Below are positions 11,080 through 21,906 of a stretch of DNA of 64,000 nucleotides, in pieces (the first letter of the stretch is position 1; each line of letters opens with the position of its first letter). Under the pieces are notes generated by a model, which was given only the letters and a program-made list of their open reading frames with translations, had not been told where the DNA came from and did not search any database. This DNA comes from Type-B symbiont of Plautia stali (GTDB lineage: Bacteria; Pseudomonadota; Gammaproteobacteria; Enterobacterales; Enterobacteriaceae), in the NCBI GenBank assembly GCA_001485295.1, contig BBOA01000007.1:1-64000 (forward strand). Reading direction: 5' to 3'. Both the position numbers and the translations under genes were made by a program.

Positions 11080-12717
11080 TTAGTTTGTCCTACGCCAGCC
11101 GATTAACCAAGTAACGAAGCCCGCCGCCATTAACAGTGCCGGGAAGAAATCACACTCCGGCCGGTTCAGCAGTACCGCCGTGCCGCTAAGCAGCAGAGTC
11201 GCGCCGACGCCGAACAGATAGCACGCCTTATAGTGGCGTGTGCGCTGGGCATGCATATTGTTGGTTAGCTTATCGACGCTGTGCTGCAAAATTTTATGGT
11301 GCCGCACACTTTCGTAGAACAGCTCCGGCAGCTCCGGTAGCTTCTCCGCCCAGAACGGTGCCTTGTCTTTGACGGCGCGCAGCAGCGCAGGCAAGCCAAT
11401 CTGATCTTTGATCCACTCTTCGAGGAACGGCTTCGCGGTTTTCCACAGATCGAGCTGAGGATAGAGCTGACGGCCAATGCCCTCAATATAGAGCAACGTT
11501 TTTTGCAGCAGTACCAGCTGCGGCTGCACTTCCATATTGAAACGACGCGCCGTGCTGAAGAGGTTCAGCAGCACATGGCCGAACGAAATTTCCGCCAGCG
11601 GCCTCTCAAAGATCGGTTCGCAGACGGTACGAATGGCGAATTCGAAATCTTCAACGTTGGTGTCGGGCGGCACCCAGCCGGAATCGACGTGCAGCTCCGC
11701 AACTTTGCGGTAGTCGCGGTTAAAGAAGGCGATGAAGTTTTCCGCCAGGTAGCGCTTGTCTTCTTTGTTCAGCGAACCGACGATGCCGCAGTCGATGCCG
11801 ATATATTGCGGATCTTCGGGGTGGTCGTAGCTGACGAAGATATTGCCCGGGTGCATGTCGGCGTGGAAGAAGCTGTCGCGGAAGACCTGAGTAAAGAAGA
11901 CCTGCACGCCGCGCTCGGCCAACAGCTTCATATTGACGCCGTGCTGCTTCAGCGTCGCCACGTCGGAGATAGGAATGCCATAGATGCGCTCCATCACCAG
12001 CATGTTCTCGCTGCAGTAGTCTGAGTAGACTTCCGGCACGTAAAGCATATGGCTGTCTTCGAAATTACGACGCAGCTGAATGGCATTGGCCGCTTCGCGC
12101 AGCAGGTTCAGCTCGGCGATCAGGTTTTTTTCATAGTCGCGCACTATTTCCATCGGGCGTAGACGGCGGCCGTCCGGCAGCAGACGCGGTACCCAGCGCG
12201 CCAAGCGATAGATCAGCTTCATATCCGCTTTGATCACCGGCAGGATGTCCGGGCGGATCACCTTGATCACCACTTTTTTGCCGGTGGACTTCAGGGTCGC
12301 GGTGTGCGCCTGCGCGATCGACGCCGACGCCAGCGGTTTGATGTCGAAATCATCGAACCAAGTCTCGACCGGATCGCCGATAGACTTTTCGATCACCTCT
12401 TTGGCTTTGATGCCGTCGAAGGGCGCGACGCGATCCTGCAGGATGGACAGCTGATCGGCGATAACCGGCGAAAAGAGGTCGCGCCGCGTAGAGAGCATCT
12501 GGCCGAACTTGATCCAGACCGGCCCCAGCTGCTCCATCGCCAAGCGCATACGCACGCCGATCTCTTCATTTTTATGGCCATTAGGGATCCAGAAAATGCC
12601 GCGACGCCAGAGGCGCATCGGAAGGGTAAGACGCATGCGGGGGATCAGCTCATCAAGACCGTAGGTTAAAAAGATCTTGACAATGAAATATAAACGGCAA
12701 ATTTCTCCAAGTGTCAT
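11080..12717 (-). CDS. ubiB: Ubiquinone biosynthesis atypical kinase/ATPase UbiB
   Basis: Member of the ADCK/UbiB protein-kinase-like family needed for ubiquinone synthesis, probably by ATP-driven extraction of lipid intermediates. Intact 545 residues (family about 546). The KxGQ motif appears as [15 protein letters not shown] (about 71-85), the Ala-rich nucleotide loop as [11 protein letters not shown] (about 128-138), and the catalytic and metal region as FHADMHPGN (about 286-294) and [11 protein letters not shown] (about 308-318). Two C-terminal hydrophobic segments anchor it in the membrane. It starts inside the ubiJ stop (4-base overlap), completing ubiE-ubiJ-ubiB. Confidence 0.95.
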   Translation of the reverse strand: MTLGEICRLYFIVKIFLTYGLDELIPRMRLTLPMRLWRRGIFWIPNGHKNEEIGVRMRLAMEQLGPVWIKFGQMLSTRRDLFSPVIADQLSILQDRVAPFDGIKAKEVIEKSIGDPVETWFDDFDIKPLASASIAQAHTATLKSTGKKVVIKVIRPDILPVIKADMKLIYRLARWVPRLLPDGRRLRPMEIVRDYEKNLIAELNLLREAANAIQLRRNFEDSHMLYVPEVYSDYCSENMLVMERIYGIPISDVATLKQHGVNMKLLAERGVQVFFTQVFRDSFFHADMHPGNIFVSYDHPEDPQYIGIDCGIVGSLNKEDKRYLAENFIAFFNRDYRKVAELHVDSGWVPPDTNVEDFEFAIRTVCEPIFERPLAEISFGHVLLNLFSTARRFNMEVQPQLVLLQKTLLYIEGIGRQLYPQLDLWKTAKPFLEEWIKDQIGLPALLRAVKDKAPFWAEKLPELPELFYESVRHHKILQHSVDKLTNNMHAQRTRHYKACYLFGVGATLLLSGTAVLLNRPECDFFPALLMAAGFVTWLIGWRRTN

Positions 12718-13325
12718 CTCGCCTCCAGCTGCGCTAAACGCGCAGTGAGCGCATCAAGCGAACGTTCCATCGCGTCTACCTCCTCAGAAAACCACGCCAG
12801 TTCCAGCGCGCCTGGCGCGACGCGCCACTCTTCGGTTAATACCTGGCCCAGATAATCCTGACGACGCGCGACCTCGCAGCGCAGCAACCGCAGGGCGCGC
12901 TGCGCGCGCTGGCTGACGCTCTGCGCGGCGATATCGCCGATCCAGGGCGCCAGATACTCGGCCGGGTCCAGTTCCGCCAGATCGATCAGCGCGGAAAAGC
13001 GCTGCACTACCTGCAAATCGCCTTCTACCTGCAACTCGCCGTTTCGGATCAGGCTGGTCAGCTTCTGGCGGACGCGCAGCTTCGGCAAGGTTTTCAGCTG
13101 TGTAATCAAGGTGCATTCGCTGCTGTCCTGCCAGTCGCTCAGCACGTCCAGCTGCTGTTTGCTGAAGACCAGTACCAGCGGATGGGAAAGCTCGTCGAGA
13201 CACAGCGTCAGCACCTGGCCTGCCAGCCGCTGGCGCGCGGCCTTCAGGCTGCAATCGCGATAGAGAACGCGGTTTAACACGGTCTCAAGACCGGCGGTAA
13301 CCAAGGGCGTTAAGCGCATCACCAT
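12714..13325 (-). CDS. ubiJ: Ubiquinone biosynthesis accessory factor UbiJ (SCP2 domain)
   Basis: Lipid-binding accessory protein of the soluble ubiquinone biosynthesis complex. Intact 203 residues, the usual length. The N-terminal SCP2-like half includes [15 protein letters not shown] (about 5-19) and [21 protein letters not shown] (about 85-105), followed by a helical C-terminal part with [20 protein letters not shown] (about 167-186) and a final coiled segment. It lies 6 bases after ubiE and overlaps ubiB by 4 bases, so the three are almost certainly cotranscribed. Confidence 0.93.
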   Translation of the reverse strand: MVMRLTPLVTAGLETVLNRVLYRDCSLKAARQRLAGQVLTLCLDELSHPLVLVFSKQQLDVLSDWQDSSECTLITQLKTLPKLRVRQKLTSLIRNGELQVEGDLQVVQRFSALIDLAELDPAEYLAPWIGDIAAQSVSQRAQRALRLLRCEVARRQDYLGQVLTEEWRVAPGALELAWFSEEVDAMERSLDALTARLAQLEAR

Positions 13326-13331
13326 ATCCGG

Positions 13332-14090
13332 TTAAAACTTAAATCCACGATGCAGCGCGACGATGCCGCCAGTCATGTTATTGTAGGTGGTGTTCTCGAA
13401 TCCGGCGTCATTCATCATCGCCTTCAGGGTCTCCTGATCGGGATGCATGCGGATCGACTCCGCCAGATAGCGATAGCTTTCGGCGTCCTGTGCCACCAGC
13501 TGGCCGACGCGCGGCAGAATATAGAACGAGTAGGCGTCATAAACCTTGCTGAGCGGATCGAGCACCGGTTTGGAGAACTCCAGTACCAGCAGACGTCCGC
13601 CCGGCTTGAGCACGCGGAACATCGACGCCAGCGCCTTCTCTTTGTCGGTCACGTTACGCAGGCCGAAAGAGATGGTGATACAGTCGAAATAGTTATCCGG
13701 AAAGGGCAACGCTTCGGCGTTGGTCTGCACATAGCTGACGTTGCCGACCACGCCGAGGTTGCGCAGCTTGTCGCGGCCCATTTTCAGCATCGAGCTGTTG
13801 ATATCCGCCAGCACCACATGGCCGGTTTCACCCACCAGACGGGAAAACTTCGCCGTCAGATCGCCGGTGCCACCCGCCAGATCCAGCACGCGCTGTCCAC
13901 GGCGCACGCCGCTGCTGTCGATGGTAAAACGCTTCCAGATGCGATGGATGCCAAACGACATCAGATCATTCATCAAGTCATATTTCGCCGCTACGGAGTG
14001 AAACACGTCCGCGACTTTGTCAGCTTTTTCGCTTTTGGCGACCGTCTGAAAGCCAAAATGGGTAGTTTCCTGCTGTGATTCATCTGCCAT
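13332..14090 (-). CDS. ubiE: Ubiquinone/menaquinone biosynthesis C-methyltransferase UbiE
   Basis: SAM-dependent C-methyltransferase for ubiquinone and menaquinone precursors. Intact 252 residues from the ATG at 14090 ([17 protein letters not shown]); a further in-frame ATG at 14153 is possible, but the extra residues are not family-like. SAM motif I is [15 protein letters not shown] (about 67-81), followed by [15 protein letters not shown] (about 93-107), [13 protein letters not shown] (about 141-153) and [15 protein letters not shown] (about 162-176). It heads the ubiE-ubiJ-ubiB string. Confidence 0.95.
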   Translation of the reverse strand: MADESQQETTHFGFQTVAKSEKADKVADVFHSVAAKYDLMNDLMSFGIHRIWKRFTIDSSGVRRGQRVLDLAGGTGDLTAKFSRLVGETGHVVLADINSSMLKMGRDKLRNLGVVGNVSYVQTNAEALPFPDNYFDCITISFGLRNVTDKEKALASMFRVLKPGGRLLVLEFSKPVLDPLSKVYDAYSFYILPRVGQLVAQDAESYRYLAESIRMHPDQETLKAMMNDAGFENTTYNNMTGGIVALHRGFKF

Positions 14091-14220
14091 CGGTTTTACC
14101 TGTTCCACTAACAATACTTTCCGAAGTATATCAGAGTCAGGGTGGTCAGGCACGCGACGACCGGCTTATTCGTGGAACTGCCTCACGCGCGTCCGCGGTC
14201 TCGGAGAGATTGTCCGATCT

Positions 14221-15663
14221 CTACTCCTCGTCCCATGCCTTTTCTGGCATCGCCTGCTCCGCTAACTGCGGATTAATTGAGCGTTTAACTTCAACGCCGA
14301 GGGATTTAAACGCCTCGCTCTGCGCGATCAAGTTGCCACGCCCTTCCGCCAGCTTTTTCATCGCCTCACGGTAGCTATTGTGCGCCTTGTCCAGATTATG
14401 GCCGATGCCGCTCATATCATCGACGAACAGCCGCATCTTGTCGTAAAGGCGCGCCGCCCGCTCAGCAATACGCTGGGCGTTGCGGCTCTGATGCTCGTAG
14501 CGCCAGAGATTGTTGATAGTGCGCAGCGCCACCAGCAGCGTGGTGGGGCTCACCAGCATGATGTTCTGCTGCAGCGCTTCGCTGATCAGCTCCGGCTGGC
14601 GATCGATCGCCAGCAGAAACGCCGGCTCCACCGGAATAAACATCAACACATAATCGAGCGAGCGTAAACCTACCAGTTGTTGATAATCTTTTCGGCTCAG
14701 CAGGCGAATATGGCTGCGCACCGCGGCGACGTGCTCCTGCAGCGCCTGCTCGCACGTCACCTGATCTTCTGCGTTGAAGTAGCGCTCATAGGCCACCAGC
14801 GTCATCTTGGCGTCGACCACCACATCTTTGCCCTGCGGCAGACGCACGATCACATCCGGTTGCATTCTGCCCTGCTGCTCCGACTGCAAACTGACCTGCG
14901 TCTGATACTCGTAGCCTTCGCGCAGGCCCGACGCTTCCAGCACGCGGCTCAACACCACCTCGCCCCAGTTGCCCTGGATCTTGTTGTCGCCTTTCAGCGC
15001 TTTGGTCAGGTTGATCGCCTCCTGCGCCATTTGCGCGTTCAGCTGCTGCAGCTGGCGGATCTCATGCGCCAACGTGTGGCGCTCGCGCGCCTCCTGGCCG
15101 AAGCTGTCGTGCACCTGGCGGCGAAAACCATCCAGCTGCTCGCGCAGCGGAGCGATCAGGCCGTTCAGGCTCTGACGGTTCTGCTCGTCGACGCGGCGGC
15201 CGCTGTTTTCAAAGATGCGGTTGGCGAGATTCTCGAACTGCGCGCTGAGGCGCTGTTCGCTGCTGGTGAGCAGACGCTGCTTCTCCTCGGCGGCGAAGCG
15301 CGTCTCTTCAAGACGGATGGTCACCTCGCGCAGCTCTGCTTCCTGCGCGCTGTTGACCTCCAACTGGTTGCGCAGCTCGCGGTTGAGCTGTTCGCATTCG
15401 CCGCGCCAGTAGTCGAGCTGCTGCAGCCGCTCCTGCGCGCCGCTCAGCGAGCCGTGCAGTTGGCGCAGCTCCTGTTCGCGCTGCTGCAATTGCTGCTGTT
15501 GCTGTGCAAGCTGCTGCTGCTGCCGCTGCTGCACCTCCTGCTGCAGACGCCGCTCGGTGGCGCAGCTGGCACTCTGATGGCTGGCACGCAGCTGCGCCAG
15601 CATCCAGCCGATCCCCAGTCCGGCGAGCGCCAGACAGGCGCTGATAATAATCTGCTGATCCAT
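14221..15663 (-). CDS. rmuC: DNA recombination protein RmuC
   Basis: RmuC limits inversions at short inverted repeats; it has a nuclease-like fold. Intact 480 residues (family about 475). One N-terminal membrane helix (about 5-23), then a long Gln-rich coiled coil with runs of Q (about 45-65), and a conserved catalytic-like domain with GNWGEVVLSRVLEASGLREG (about 222-241), RMQPDVIVRLPQGKDVVVDAK (about 258-278) and VLMFIPVEPAFLLAI (about 334-348). Its usual upstream partner udp is dead here. The Q-rich tract is low complexity, but the frame is open throughout. Confidence 0.94.
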   Translation of the reverse strand: MDQQIIISACLALAGLGIGWMLAQLRASHQSASCATERRLQQEVQQRQQQQLAQQQQQLQQREQELRQLHGSLSGAQERLQQLDYWRGECEQLNRELRNQLEVNSAQEAELREVTIRLEETRFAAEEKQRLLTSSEQRLSAQFENLANRIFENSGRRVDEQNRQSLNGLIAPLREQLDGFRRQVHDSFGQEARERHTLAHEIRQLQQLNAQMAQEAINLTKALKGDNKIQGNWGEVVLSRVLEASGLREGYEYQTQVSLQSEQQGRMQPDVIVRLPQGKDVVVDAKMTLVAYERYFNAEDQVTCEQALQEHVAAVRSHIRLLSRKDYQQLVGLRSLDYVLMFIPVEPAFLLAIDRQPELISEALQQNIMLVSPTTLLVALRTINNLWRYEHQSRNAQRIAERAARLYDKMRLFVDDMSGIGHNLDKAHNSYREAMKKLAEGRGNLIAQSEAFKSLGVEVKRSINPQLAEQAMPEKAWDEE

Positions 15664-15747
15664 AATTCCCTCGCGACGCGTGTTGCTGGGAAGAAATTAG
15701 GGTCGCCCTGTATGAATGTCCAGACTATTTTCAGCCCGGGCGGAGTT

Positions 15748-16552
15748 TTACAACGCTTTGACCTGCAGCTCTCCCGCTTTCCAAGCATTGGTCAGAAAGA
15801 ACGGTATCGACATGATCCATTCGCCGCCTTTCACCTGCGCCGGATAGACAAAGACGTTGTCGCCGTAGGTCAGCTCCACGGGCTACGTCTTGCCCTCTTC
15901 TACCCTCGCTTGCCCGCCATGCTGGCAAACCTAGCGTTGCTGCCGACGTGGAAGTTTTCCATTTTCCAGCGCACCTGCGCGTATGGCAGCCAAGGCTGAG
16001 CCTGATAAAAATGGAAAATCTCATCGTGGCTGAGCATACTTTTCCGTACCGTTGGCCAGAGCGCGACCTTTAGAAAATATTGATCGGTAAAGCGCGCGCT
16101 GCCGCTGTAGCGGGCGATAAAGTCGCGCATCACCTGCGCTATATGGCTGAAGACGCCGTTGCAGCAGCTCTACATGCCTGCCAGCAACAGGTTGATATGG
16201 GAAAAGTAGTCACACATATTGTGGAACCAGTATGGCGAGGCGAGCCAAGTCTCGACCGCCGCCGCTTCTTGCTCCGACAACAGTGAGTCAGCGGCGCGGA
16301 TGATAAAGCGTTTTACACTTTGGTCGTCCATCAACAGAAAGCGCCACAGCGTCGGGTAAATCGCCTTCTCCTGCGACATATCGACCAGCTCGACGTGCGG
16401 CTGATTAAGGCGTTGCCACACATGTCAACGTTTTTAATCAGGGTTTTGCAGTAGCGCGGGTGGCCGCCATAGAGGCTGAAAGCGATGATGTTCTGTTCAT
16501 ATTTCGTCAGATCGATAGGCTCCGGTTGCACTGCCGCAAAGGGGTAACGCTG
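15748..16552 (-). pseudogene. Unrecognised gene remnant, possibly glycosyltransferase-like
   Basis: A decayed frame not recognised by name. Pieces in changing frames read IIAFSLYGGHPRYC (about 16490-16450), YPTLWRFLLMDDQSVKRF (about 16360-16305), the segment RAADSLLSEQEAAAVETWL, ARFTDQYFLKVALWPTVR, and near the end SIPFFLTNAWKAGELQVKAL before the TAA at 15748-15750. Sequence such as RAADSL beside a long conserved sugar-transferase-like pattern hints at a glycosyltransferase, but this is a weak inference. Stops and frameshifts occur near 16435, 16170 and 15890-15910. Its 5' end is fused to the middle of udp by a deletion at about 16550. Confidence 0.6.
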
Positions 16553-17200
16553 GGCCCTAGCGATCACGCCTGCAACCATGCCCCCGCGCAGTCCCTAGTT
16601 GGCGCCCATCGTCAGTAGAGTGGCGGACTCCATCTCATAGTTGAGAACGCCCATCTGCTGCCACTCTTTCATCGATCCCTAGAAACGGCTGACCACGCGG
16701 CCGAAGAAGGTATCGTAGCGCTCCTGGCCTGGATAGAAGGTGCCCAAGGAGGCGGTGACGCCGATATGGGTAGTGTCGCCGCTCGCTTCCGCCGCCGCGA
16801 CTAGCGCGGTGGTGCAGGCGAAGTCCGCCACGGTCGTAAACTCCAGCGGCGCGAAGTGCTGGCTGGCGCCGGTGGTGACCAGCACGTCGCTTACGTTAAT
16901 ATGCGGCTGGATCGCGCCGGTGTGGTGCCGACGCGCAGGAAGGTGCGCACGCTAAGCTGCGCCAGCTCTTCCACGGCGATAGAGGTAAGAGGGGCCGCCG
17001 ATGCCGGTCGAGTAGACGACGACAAGCTTGCCGTCCAACTTCGCCAGCTAGGAGGTGAATTCGCGGTGCGAGGCCAGCGGCTGGGCGTTCGCCATCAGTC
17101 CAGCAATTTTCTTTACGCACTCCGGATCGCTAGGAACGATAGCTAGGGTCGCGCCCTACAGATCGGCTTTAGTCAGGGCGAGGTGGAAAACGTTAGACAT
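16550..17200 (-). pseudogene. udp: udp, uridine phosphorylase (broken, 3' third deleted)
   Basis: Remnant of uridine phosphorylase, a nucleoside salvage enzyme. It begins MSNVFHLALTKADL at 17200, then TAG at codon 15, a frameshift near 17140, and another TAG at 17048-17050 where Trp (TGG) is expected. The middle is well preserved: [20 protein letters not shown] (about 16855-16800), [20 protein letters not shown] (about 16775-16715) and MGVLNYEMESATLLTMGAN (about 16660-16600). After GMVAGVIAR the sequence jumps into an unrelated frame, so the last third is gone. The CRP-like site upstream suggests the old promoter remains. Confidence 0.9.
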
Positions 17201-17510
17201 AGTGAACTCCTGAACAGGGAAGTGAAGCGAATCACTCTACTGGAGCGCTGCGCACATTTGTGTGATATCAATCACCATCAAAAATGAATGTTACATTTTA
17301 ATCGGGCAATAATGAGATACATTTCACATATTTCATCTACTCAGAGTGCGATTGCTACAAGCTGCGCGCGCCGGAAGGAATTTGCAGCAATGTTAAAGAG
17401 AAGAGTGTTTTGCTCGTTTCCTAATCTGTTCCCGACCTCTGGTCCAGACGCAATCTGGCCAAGCTATAGTCACGTGATTGCGCTACTGCCAGCACGGAGA
17501 AAAAAAGAAT
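17201..17510. promoter_or_regulatory. Divergent udp/dlhH control region with CRP-like site
   Basis: A 310-base AT-richer gap between the divergent udp and dlhH remnants, with no gene. TGTGA-TATCAA-TCACC at 17261-17276 is a near-consensus CRP site (TGTGA-N6-TCACA), as expected from the known CRP/CytR control of udp. No clear CytR operator was identified. Both downstream genes are dead, so the site is probably relict. Confidence 0.6.
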
Positions 17511-18265
17511 ATGGCATAAAAATCAGCGACGGGCGGTTTCGCGCCGGCTGGACAGCCGAACGTCTCAACCACAATCCACACCGACAGCTCGGATATTCCG
17601 ACAGGCGAAGCGCCCGTACCGAGTCAGGGCGACAGTATGCCCGCCTACCACGCCAGACCGAAAGAGGCGAACGGCCCGCTGCCGATGGTGCTGCTGGTAC
17701 TTTAGATCTTTAGCGTGCACGAGCACATCCGCGATATCTGTCGTTGGCTGGCGCTGGAGGGCTATCTGGCCGTGGCGCCGGCGCTCTATTTCCGCGAAGG
17801 CGACCCGAACGACTATCACGACATCCCGACGCTGTTCAGCAAGCTGATTAGCAAAGTGCCGGATAGTCAGGTGCTCTCCGACCTCGATCACGCCGCAAAC
17901 TGGGCGGCCGCATTAGCTGGCTTTACGCCGCGCACAACCCTCAGCAGCGCGCTACAGTGGCCTAGTATGGCTGCCTGATTGGCGAAAAAACCATGAAGTA
18001 GCAGGAGCACCCGATCGATATCGCCGTCGATTTAGGCGCGCCGGTGCTGGACCTGTACGGCGGACAGAATGAGGGCATTCTGCTGGAGAGCGTGGAGCAG
18101 ATGCGCCAAGCACTGCACGCTGCCAACGCGAAAGCGGAGATCATCGTCTATCCCGACACGGGACACACCTTCAACGCCTACTATCGTCCGAACTACCACG
18201 CCGAATCAGCTCAGGACGGCTAGGCGCGCATGCTGACATGCTTCAAGCAGTTCGGCCTCGTCTGA
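17511..18265 (+). pseudogene. dlhH: dlhH/ysgA, dienelactone hydrolase family protein (broken)
   Basis: Remnant of a dienelactone-hydrolase-like alpha/beta hydrolase. The start reads Met-Ala-stop (TAA at codon 3), then GGFAPAGQPNVSTTI and PVPSQGDSMPAYHARPKEA. A TAG follows near 17703 in what should be the nucleophile-flanking strand, then VHEHIRDICRWLALEGYLA and LISKVPDSQVLSDLDHAANW. The nucleophile-Cys region is disrupted by frameshifts (about 17900-18000), and a conserved Trp near the end is TAG (about 18222). The order metE / dlhH / udp is the enteric one. Confidence 0.9.
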
Positions 18266-18282
18266 CTCGCGCCATAAAATAA

Positions 18283-18300
18283 GGGGCGCCTCAGCGCCCC
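18283..18300. terminator. Bidirectional terminator between dlhH remnant and metE
   Basis: GGGGCGC-CTCA-GCGCCCC forms a perfect 7-base-pair stem. On the minus strand it is followed by TTATTTTA, so it should terminate metE; it sits 18 bases beyond the metE stop. Confidence 0.8.
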
Positions 18301-18317
18301 AGTCTCAACAGCATAAT

Positions 18318-20588
18318 TCAGGCGATTTCGCCACGCAGCCGTTTCGCCGCTTCCACCATATTCGCCAGCGCCTGACGGGTTTCCGGCCAGCCGCGCGTCT
18401 TCAGGCCGCAGTCCGGGTTCACCCACAGACGCGCTTCTGGAATGCTTTGCGCCGCTTTACGCAGCAGATTCTCCATCCACTCCACGCTCGGCACGTTGGG
18501 GGAGTGAATATCGTAGACGCCTGGGCCGATTTCATTCGGGTACTCGAACATTTTAAAGGACTCCAGCAGATCCATATCGGAACGCGAGGTTTCGATAGTG
18601 ATCACATCTGCATCCAGCGCGGCGATCGCCTCCATGATGTCGTTGAACTCGCAGTAGCACATATGGGTATGGATCTGCGTGTCATCTTTCGCCACCGCCG
18701 CGTTCAGGCGGAAGGCGTCCACCGCCCATTTAAGGTAGCTAGCCCAGTCGGACTGATGCAGCGGCAGTCCTTCGCGCAGCGCCGGTTCGTCAATCTGGAT
18801 AATGCCGATGCCGGCCGCTTCGAGATCCGCTACCTCGTCGCGCAGCGCCAGCGCGATCTGCTTCGCGAGGGTTTCGCGCGACACGTCTTCGCGGGGGAAG
18901 GACCAGCAGAGAATGGTCACCGGGCCGGTCAGCATCCCTTTCACTGGCTTGTCGGTCAGCGACTGCGCATAGGTCGCCCACTCCACGGTAATCGGCTGCG
19001 GACGGCTGACGTCACCGATAATCACCGGCGGCTTGACGCAACGCGAACCGTAGCTCTGCACCCAGCCGTTCTGGGTGAAGGTAAATCCGTCGAGGTTCTC
19101 GCCGAAGTACTCGACCATGTCGTTGCGCTCGGCCTCGCCGTGCACCAGCACGTCAAGACCGAGACGCTCCTGCTCGACAATCGCCTGTTTAATATGTTGC
19201 ACAATGCCGGCACGGTAGCTGCCGCCGTCGATATGGCCTTTTTTAAAGTCGAGACGCAGACCGCGTATTTCCGTGGTCTGCGGGAAGGATCCTATGGTGG
19301 TGGTCGGCCAAGCGGGCAGGTTAAAGCGCTTGCGATGCGCGCGCGCGCGCGCGGCGTAGGCGCTCGTTCGCTCGGTATCCTGCGCGGAGATCTCCGATAG
19401 ACGTTTGCCGACTGCGGCGTTATGGACGCGGCTGGAGTGGGCGCGCTGGCGGATCGGCGCGCTCCAAGCCTCCAACGAGGCCGCGTCGTTATTGTTAAGC
19501 GCGTCGTTCAGCAGCTTCAGCTCGCCGCATTTTTGCAGCGCGAAGGCGAACCAGCTTTTCACTTCGTCATCGAGCCGGGTTTCCACGCTGAGATCGATCG
19601 GGCTGTGCAGCAGAGAACAGGAGGTGCCGATCCACAGCCGATCACGCTGGCCGACCAGTGGCTGCAGACGCGCGAACCAGTTGCTTAGATCGGCGCGCCA
19701 GACGTTGCGGCCGTTGATAACGCCGAGCGACAATAGCCAAGAGGCAGGCAGCTGCTGATGGAGCCAAGCGATGTCGTCATGGCCATGCACTATATCGACA
19801 TGCAGCCCCTGCACCGGCAGATCGCGGATGACGTCAAGATTCTGGCCGATGCTGTCGAAATAGGTGGTTAGCAGCAGCATCACGCTGTCCTGCAGCGCGC
19901 GATAAGCGGGCTTGAACGCTTCGCGCCACGCTTGCGGCAATTCCAGCGCCAGCGCCGGCTCGTCGATCTGCACCCATTCGATATCGCGCTTCTTCAGCTC
20001 GGCCAGCACCTGCTGATAGACCGGCAGAATCGCCTGCAGCAGCGACAGGCGATCGAACGGCTCGCCTTTGACTTTGCCCAGCCAGAGCCAAGTCACCGGG
20101 CCGAGCAGCACCGGCTTCACTTTGTGGCCCAGCGCTAGCGCTTCGTCTACTTCATCCAGCAGCTGGGTCCAGCTCAGTCTGAGCTGCTGACCTTTTGTGA
20201 ACTCCGGCACGATGTAGTGATAGTTGGTGTTAAACCATTTGGTCATCTCGGCAGCGGCGGCTGGTTCGCCGCTGGGCGCGCGGCCGCGTCCGATGCGGAA
20301 CAGAGTATCGAGATCGACGGAGCCGTCTCTGTTCTGATGGCGCGCCGGAACGTTGCCCAGCATCAGGCTGGTGGTCAGCACATGATCGTACCAAGCGAAG
20401 TCGCCGACCGGCAGCAAATCCACGCCCGCCTCTTTCTGCTGCTGCCAGTGACGGGCGCGCAGTTCGCGGCCTACGGCCAGAAGCTCCTGCTGAGTCGCCT
20501 TGCCCGCCCAGTAGCTCTCCTGCGCTTTTTTCAGCTCACGACGCAGGCCGACGCGAGGAAAGCCAAGTGTGTGGTTCAGAATGGTCAT
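18318..20588 (-). CDS. metE: Cobalamin-independent methionine synthase MetE
   Basis: Transfers a methyl group from methyltetrahydropteroyl-triglutamate to homocysteine, the last step of methionine synthesis without B12. Intact 756 residues (family about 753). The N-terminal half starts [21 protein letters not shown]; the C-terminal catalytic half holds the zinc ligands in [10 protein letters not shown] (about 640-649) and [15 protein letters not shown] (about 724-738), plus the active-site strand [14 protein letters not shown] (about 600-613). It is divergent from its activator gene metR, with candidate MetJ boxes between. An intact gene of this size in a decaying region suggests methionine synthesis is under selection. 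Confidence 0.97.
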   Translation of the reverse strand: MTILNHTLGFPRVGLRRELKKAQESYWAGKATQQELLAVGRELRARHWQQQKEAGVDLLPVGDFAWYDHVLTTSLMLGNVPARHQNRDGSVDLDTLFRIGRGRAPSGEPAAAAEMTKWFNTNYHYIVPEFTKGQQLRLSWTQLLDEVDEALALGHKVKPVLLGPVTWLWLGKVKGEPFDRLSLLQAILPVYQQVLAELKKRDIEWVQIDEPALALELPQAWREAFKPAYRALQDSVMLLLTTYFDSIGQNLDVIRDLPVQGLHVDIVHGHDDIAWLHQQLPASWLLSLGVINGRNVWRADLSNWFARLQPLVGQRDRLWIGTSCSLLHSPIDLSVETRLDDEVKSWFAFALQKCGELKLLNDALNNNDAASLEAWSAPIRQRAHSSRVHNAAVGKRLSEISAQDTERTSAYAARARAHRKRFNLPAWPTTTIGSFPQTTEIRGLRLDFKKGHIDGGSYRAGIVQHIKQAIVEQERLGLDVLVHGEAERNDMVEYFGENLDGFTFTQNGWVQSYGSRCVKPPVIIGDVSRPQPITVEWATYAQSLTDKPVKGMLTGPVTILCWSFPREDVSRETLAKQIALALRDEVADLEAAGIGIIQIDEPALREGLPLHQSDWASYLKWAVDAFRLNAAVAKDDTQIHTHMCYCEFNDIMEAIAALDADVITIETSRSDMDLLESFKMFEYPNEIGPGVYDIHSPNVPSVEWMENLLRKAAQSIPEARLWVNPDCGLKTRGWPETRQALANMVEAAKRLRGEIA

Positions 20589-20644
20589 ATGCTGTTCTCC
20601 AGATAATCCTTCTCTTAGACTTCGCTTGGAAATCCAATATGTTT

Positions 20645-20660
20645 AGCCGTCCAGATGTTT
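20645..20660. promoter_or_regulatory. Candidate tandem MetJ boxes
   Basis: AGCCGTCC followed directly by AGATGTTT: two adjacent 8-mers, each matching the met box AGACGTCT at 6 of 8 positions, in the 144-base divergent metE/metR gap. Tandem imperfect boxes are the normal arrangement for MetJ repression. No convincing MetR box was found. Confidence 0.55.
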
Positions 20661-20732
20661 ACACCGCTATATTCTGCGGATAGTGTATGTTCCTCAAGCG
20701 CAAATTGTTCAATCTCGATGTGAAGGACTCTC

Positions 20733-21659
20733 ATGGTCGAACTCAAGCACCTGCGGACGCTTCAGGCTCTGCGTAATACCGGCTCGCTGGCCGCCGCAGC
20801 CGTGCGGCTTCATCAGACGCAATCCGCGTTGTCGCATCAGTTCAGCGATCTCGAACAGCGACTGGGATTCCGCCTGTTCGTGCGTAAAAGCCAGCCGCTG
20901 CGCTTCACACCGCAGGGAGAGATCCTGCTGCAGCTGGCGGAGCAGGTGCTGCCGCAAATCCAGCAGGCGCTGCAAGCGTGCCATAAGCCGCTCCAAGCGA
21001 CACTGCGCATCGCCATCGAGTGCCACAGCTGCATTCAGTGGCTGACGCCGGCGCTGGATAAATTTCGTCAGAGCTGGCCGCAGGTGGCGATGGATTTCAA
21101 ATCGGGCGTCACTTTCGATCCGCAGCCCGCATTGCAGCAGGGCGAACTGGATGTGGTGCTCACCTCGGATATCCTGCCGCGCAGCGGCCTGCACTACACG
21201 CCAATGTTCGACTTCGAGGTGCGGCTGGTGATGGCGCCAGATCATACGCTGGCACAGCTGAAGCAGATCTTGCCGGAGGACCTGGCACAAGAGGTGCTGA
21301 TGATCTATCCGGTGCAGCGTCAGCGTCTCGATATCTGGCGCCATTTCCTGCAGCCGGCGGGCGTCAGCCCGGCGCTGAAAAGCGTCGACAACACGCTGCT
21401 GCTGATTCAGATGGTGTCGGCGCGCATGGGCATTGGTGCTCTGCCGCATTGGGTAGTGGAGAGCTTTGAAAAGCAGGGACTTATCGTAACCAAGACGCTG
21501 GGTGAGGGGCTGTGGAGCCGGCTCTATGCCGCAGCGCGCGACGACGAACAGCGTAAGCCGGTGTTGGAGGCCTTCACCCGCTTCGCGCGTCAGCATGCCT
21601 GCGAACACCTGCCGTTCGTGCGCGACGCGGCGCAGCCGGGCGCGATTTTGCAACGCTGA
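20733..21659 (+). CDS. metR: LysR-type activator of methionine genes MetR
   Basis: Homocysteine-responsive LysR regulator that activates metE. Intact 308 residues (family about 317, so slightly short at the C-terminus). The N-terminal winged helix-turn-helix spans about residues 1-60 ([15 protein letters not shown], then [20 protein letters not shown]), followed by the effector-binding domain with [18 protein letters not shown] (about 97-114). It is divergent from metE, the conserved arrangement that allows joint control through the shared intergenic region. Confidence 0.95.
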   Translation: MVELKHLRTLQALRNTGSLAAAAVRLHQTQSALSHQFSDLEQRLGFRLFVRKSQPLRFTPQGEILLQLAEQVLPQIQQALQACHKPLQATLRIAIECHSCIQWLTPALDKFRQSWPQVAMDFKSGVTFDPQPALQQGELDVVLTSDILPRSGLHYTPMFDFEVRLVMAPDHTLAQLKQILPEDLAQEVLMIYPVQRQRLDIWRHFLQPAGVSPALKSVDNTLLLIQMVSARMGIGALPHWVVESFEKQGLIVTKTLGEGLWSRLYAAARDDEQRKPVLEAFTRFARQHACEHLPFVRDAAQPGAILQR

Positions 21660-21715
21660 GCCGCAATTTCCCCTATAATGCGCAGCCTGTTAAACTACCA
21701 TGAGAAAATTTCACT

Positions 21716-21906
21716 ATATCCAATAACGGTTTTCTGCGCAGCGTGCGCTTTATGCTGGATTTAAGCAGTGCCAAAATGGTGGAGATTTTCGCGCTGACCA
21801 ACTGTGAAGTGGCGTTGGCCGACGTGCAGGCGTAGAGGATGACGCGGCGTATAAACCGCTGCCGGACGTGCTGATGGGCTACGTTCTTAACGGCCTGATC
21901 TTCTTC
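21716..21906 (+). pseudogene. DUF1456 (YehS-like) protein, 5' fragment
   Basis: A short decayed frame resembling the DUF1456/YehS family: NGFLRSVRFMLDLSSAKMVE, then IFALTNCEVALADVQA, a TAG plus frameshift, then DAAYKPLPDVLMGYVLNGLI. The inferred start codon is ATA at 21716. At about 21906 it runs into the end of the yigM remnant on the other strand, so more than half of the gene is missing. A TATAAT lies upstream at 21674-21679. It is not normally at this locus in E. coli. Confidence 0.65.

Noticed and set aside
14677-15999. Long open frame of about 440 codons on the plus strand
   Set aside because: It is antisense to rmuC, whose protein is clearly conserved; GC-rich enteric genes often leave long antisense frames. 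The predicted protein is Leu/Gln/Arg repetitive with no family features.
20589-20732. MetR operator (TGAA-N4-TTCA) between metE and metR
   Set aside because: No copy with the right spacing was seen; only the MetJ-like boxes are supported.
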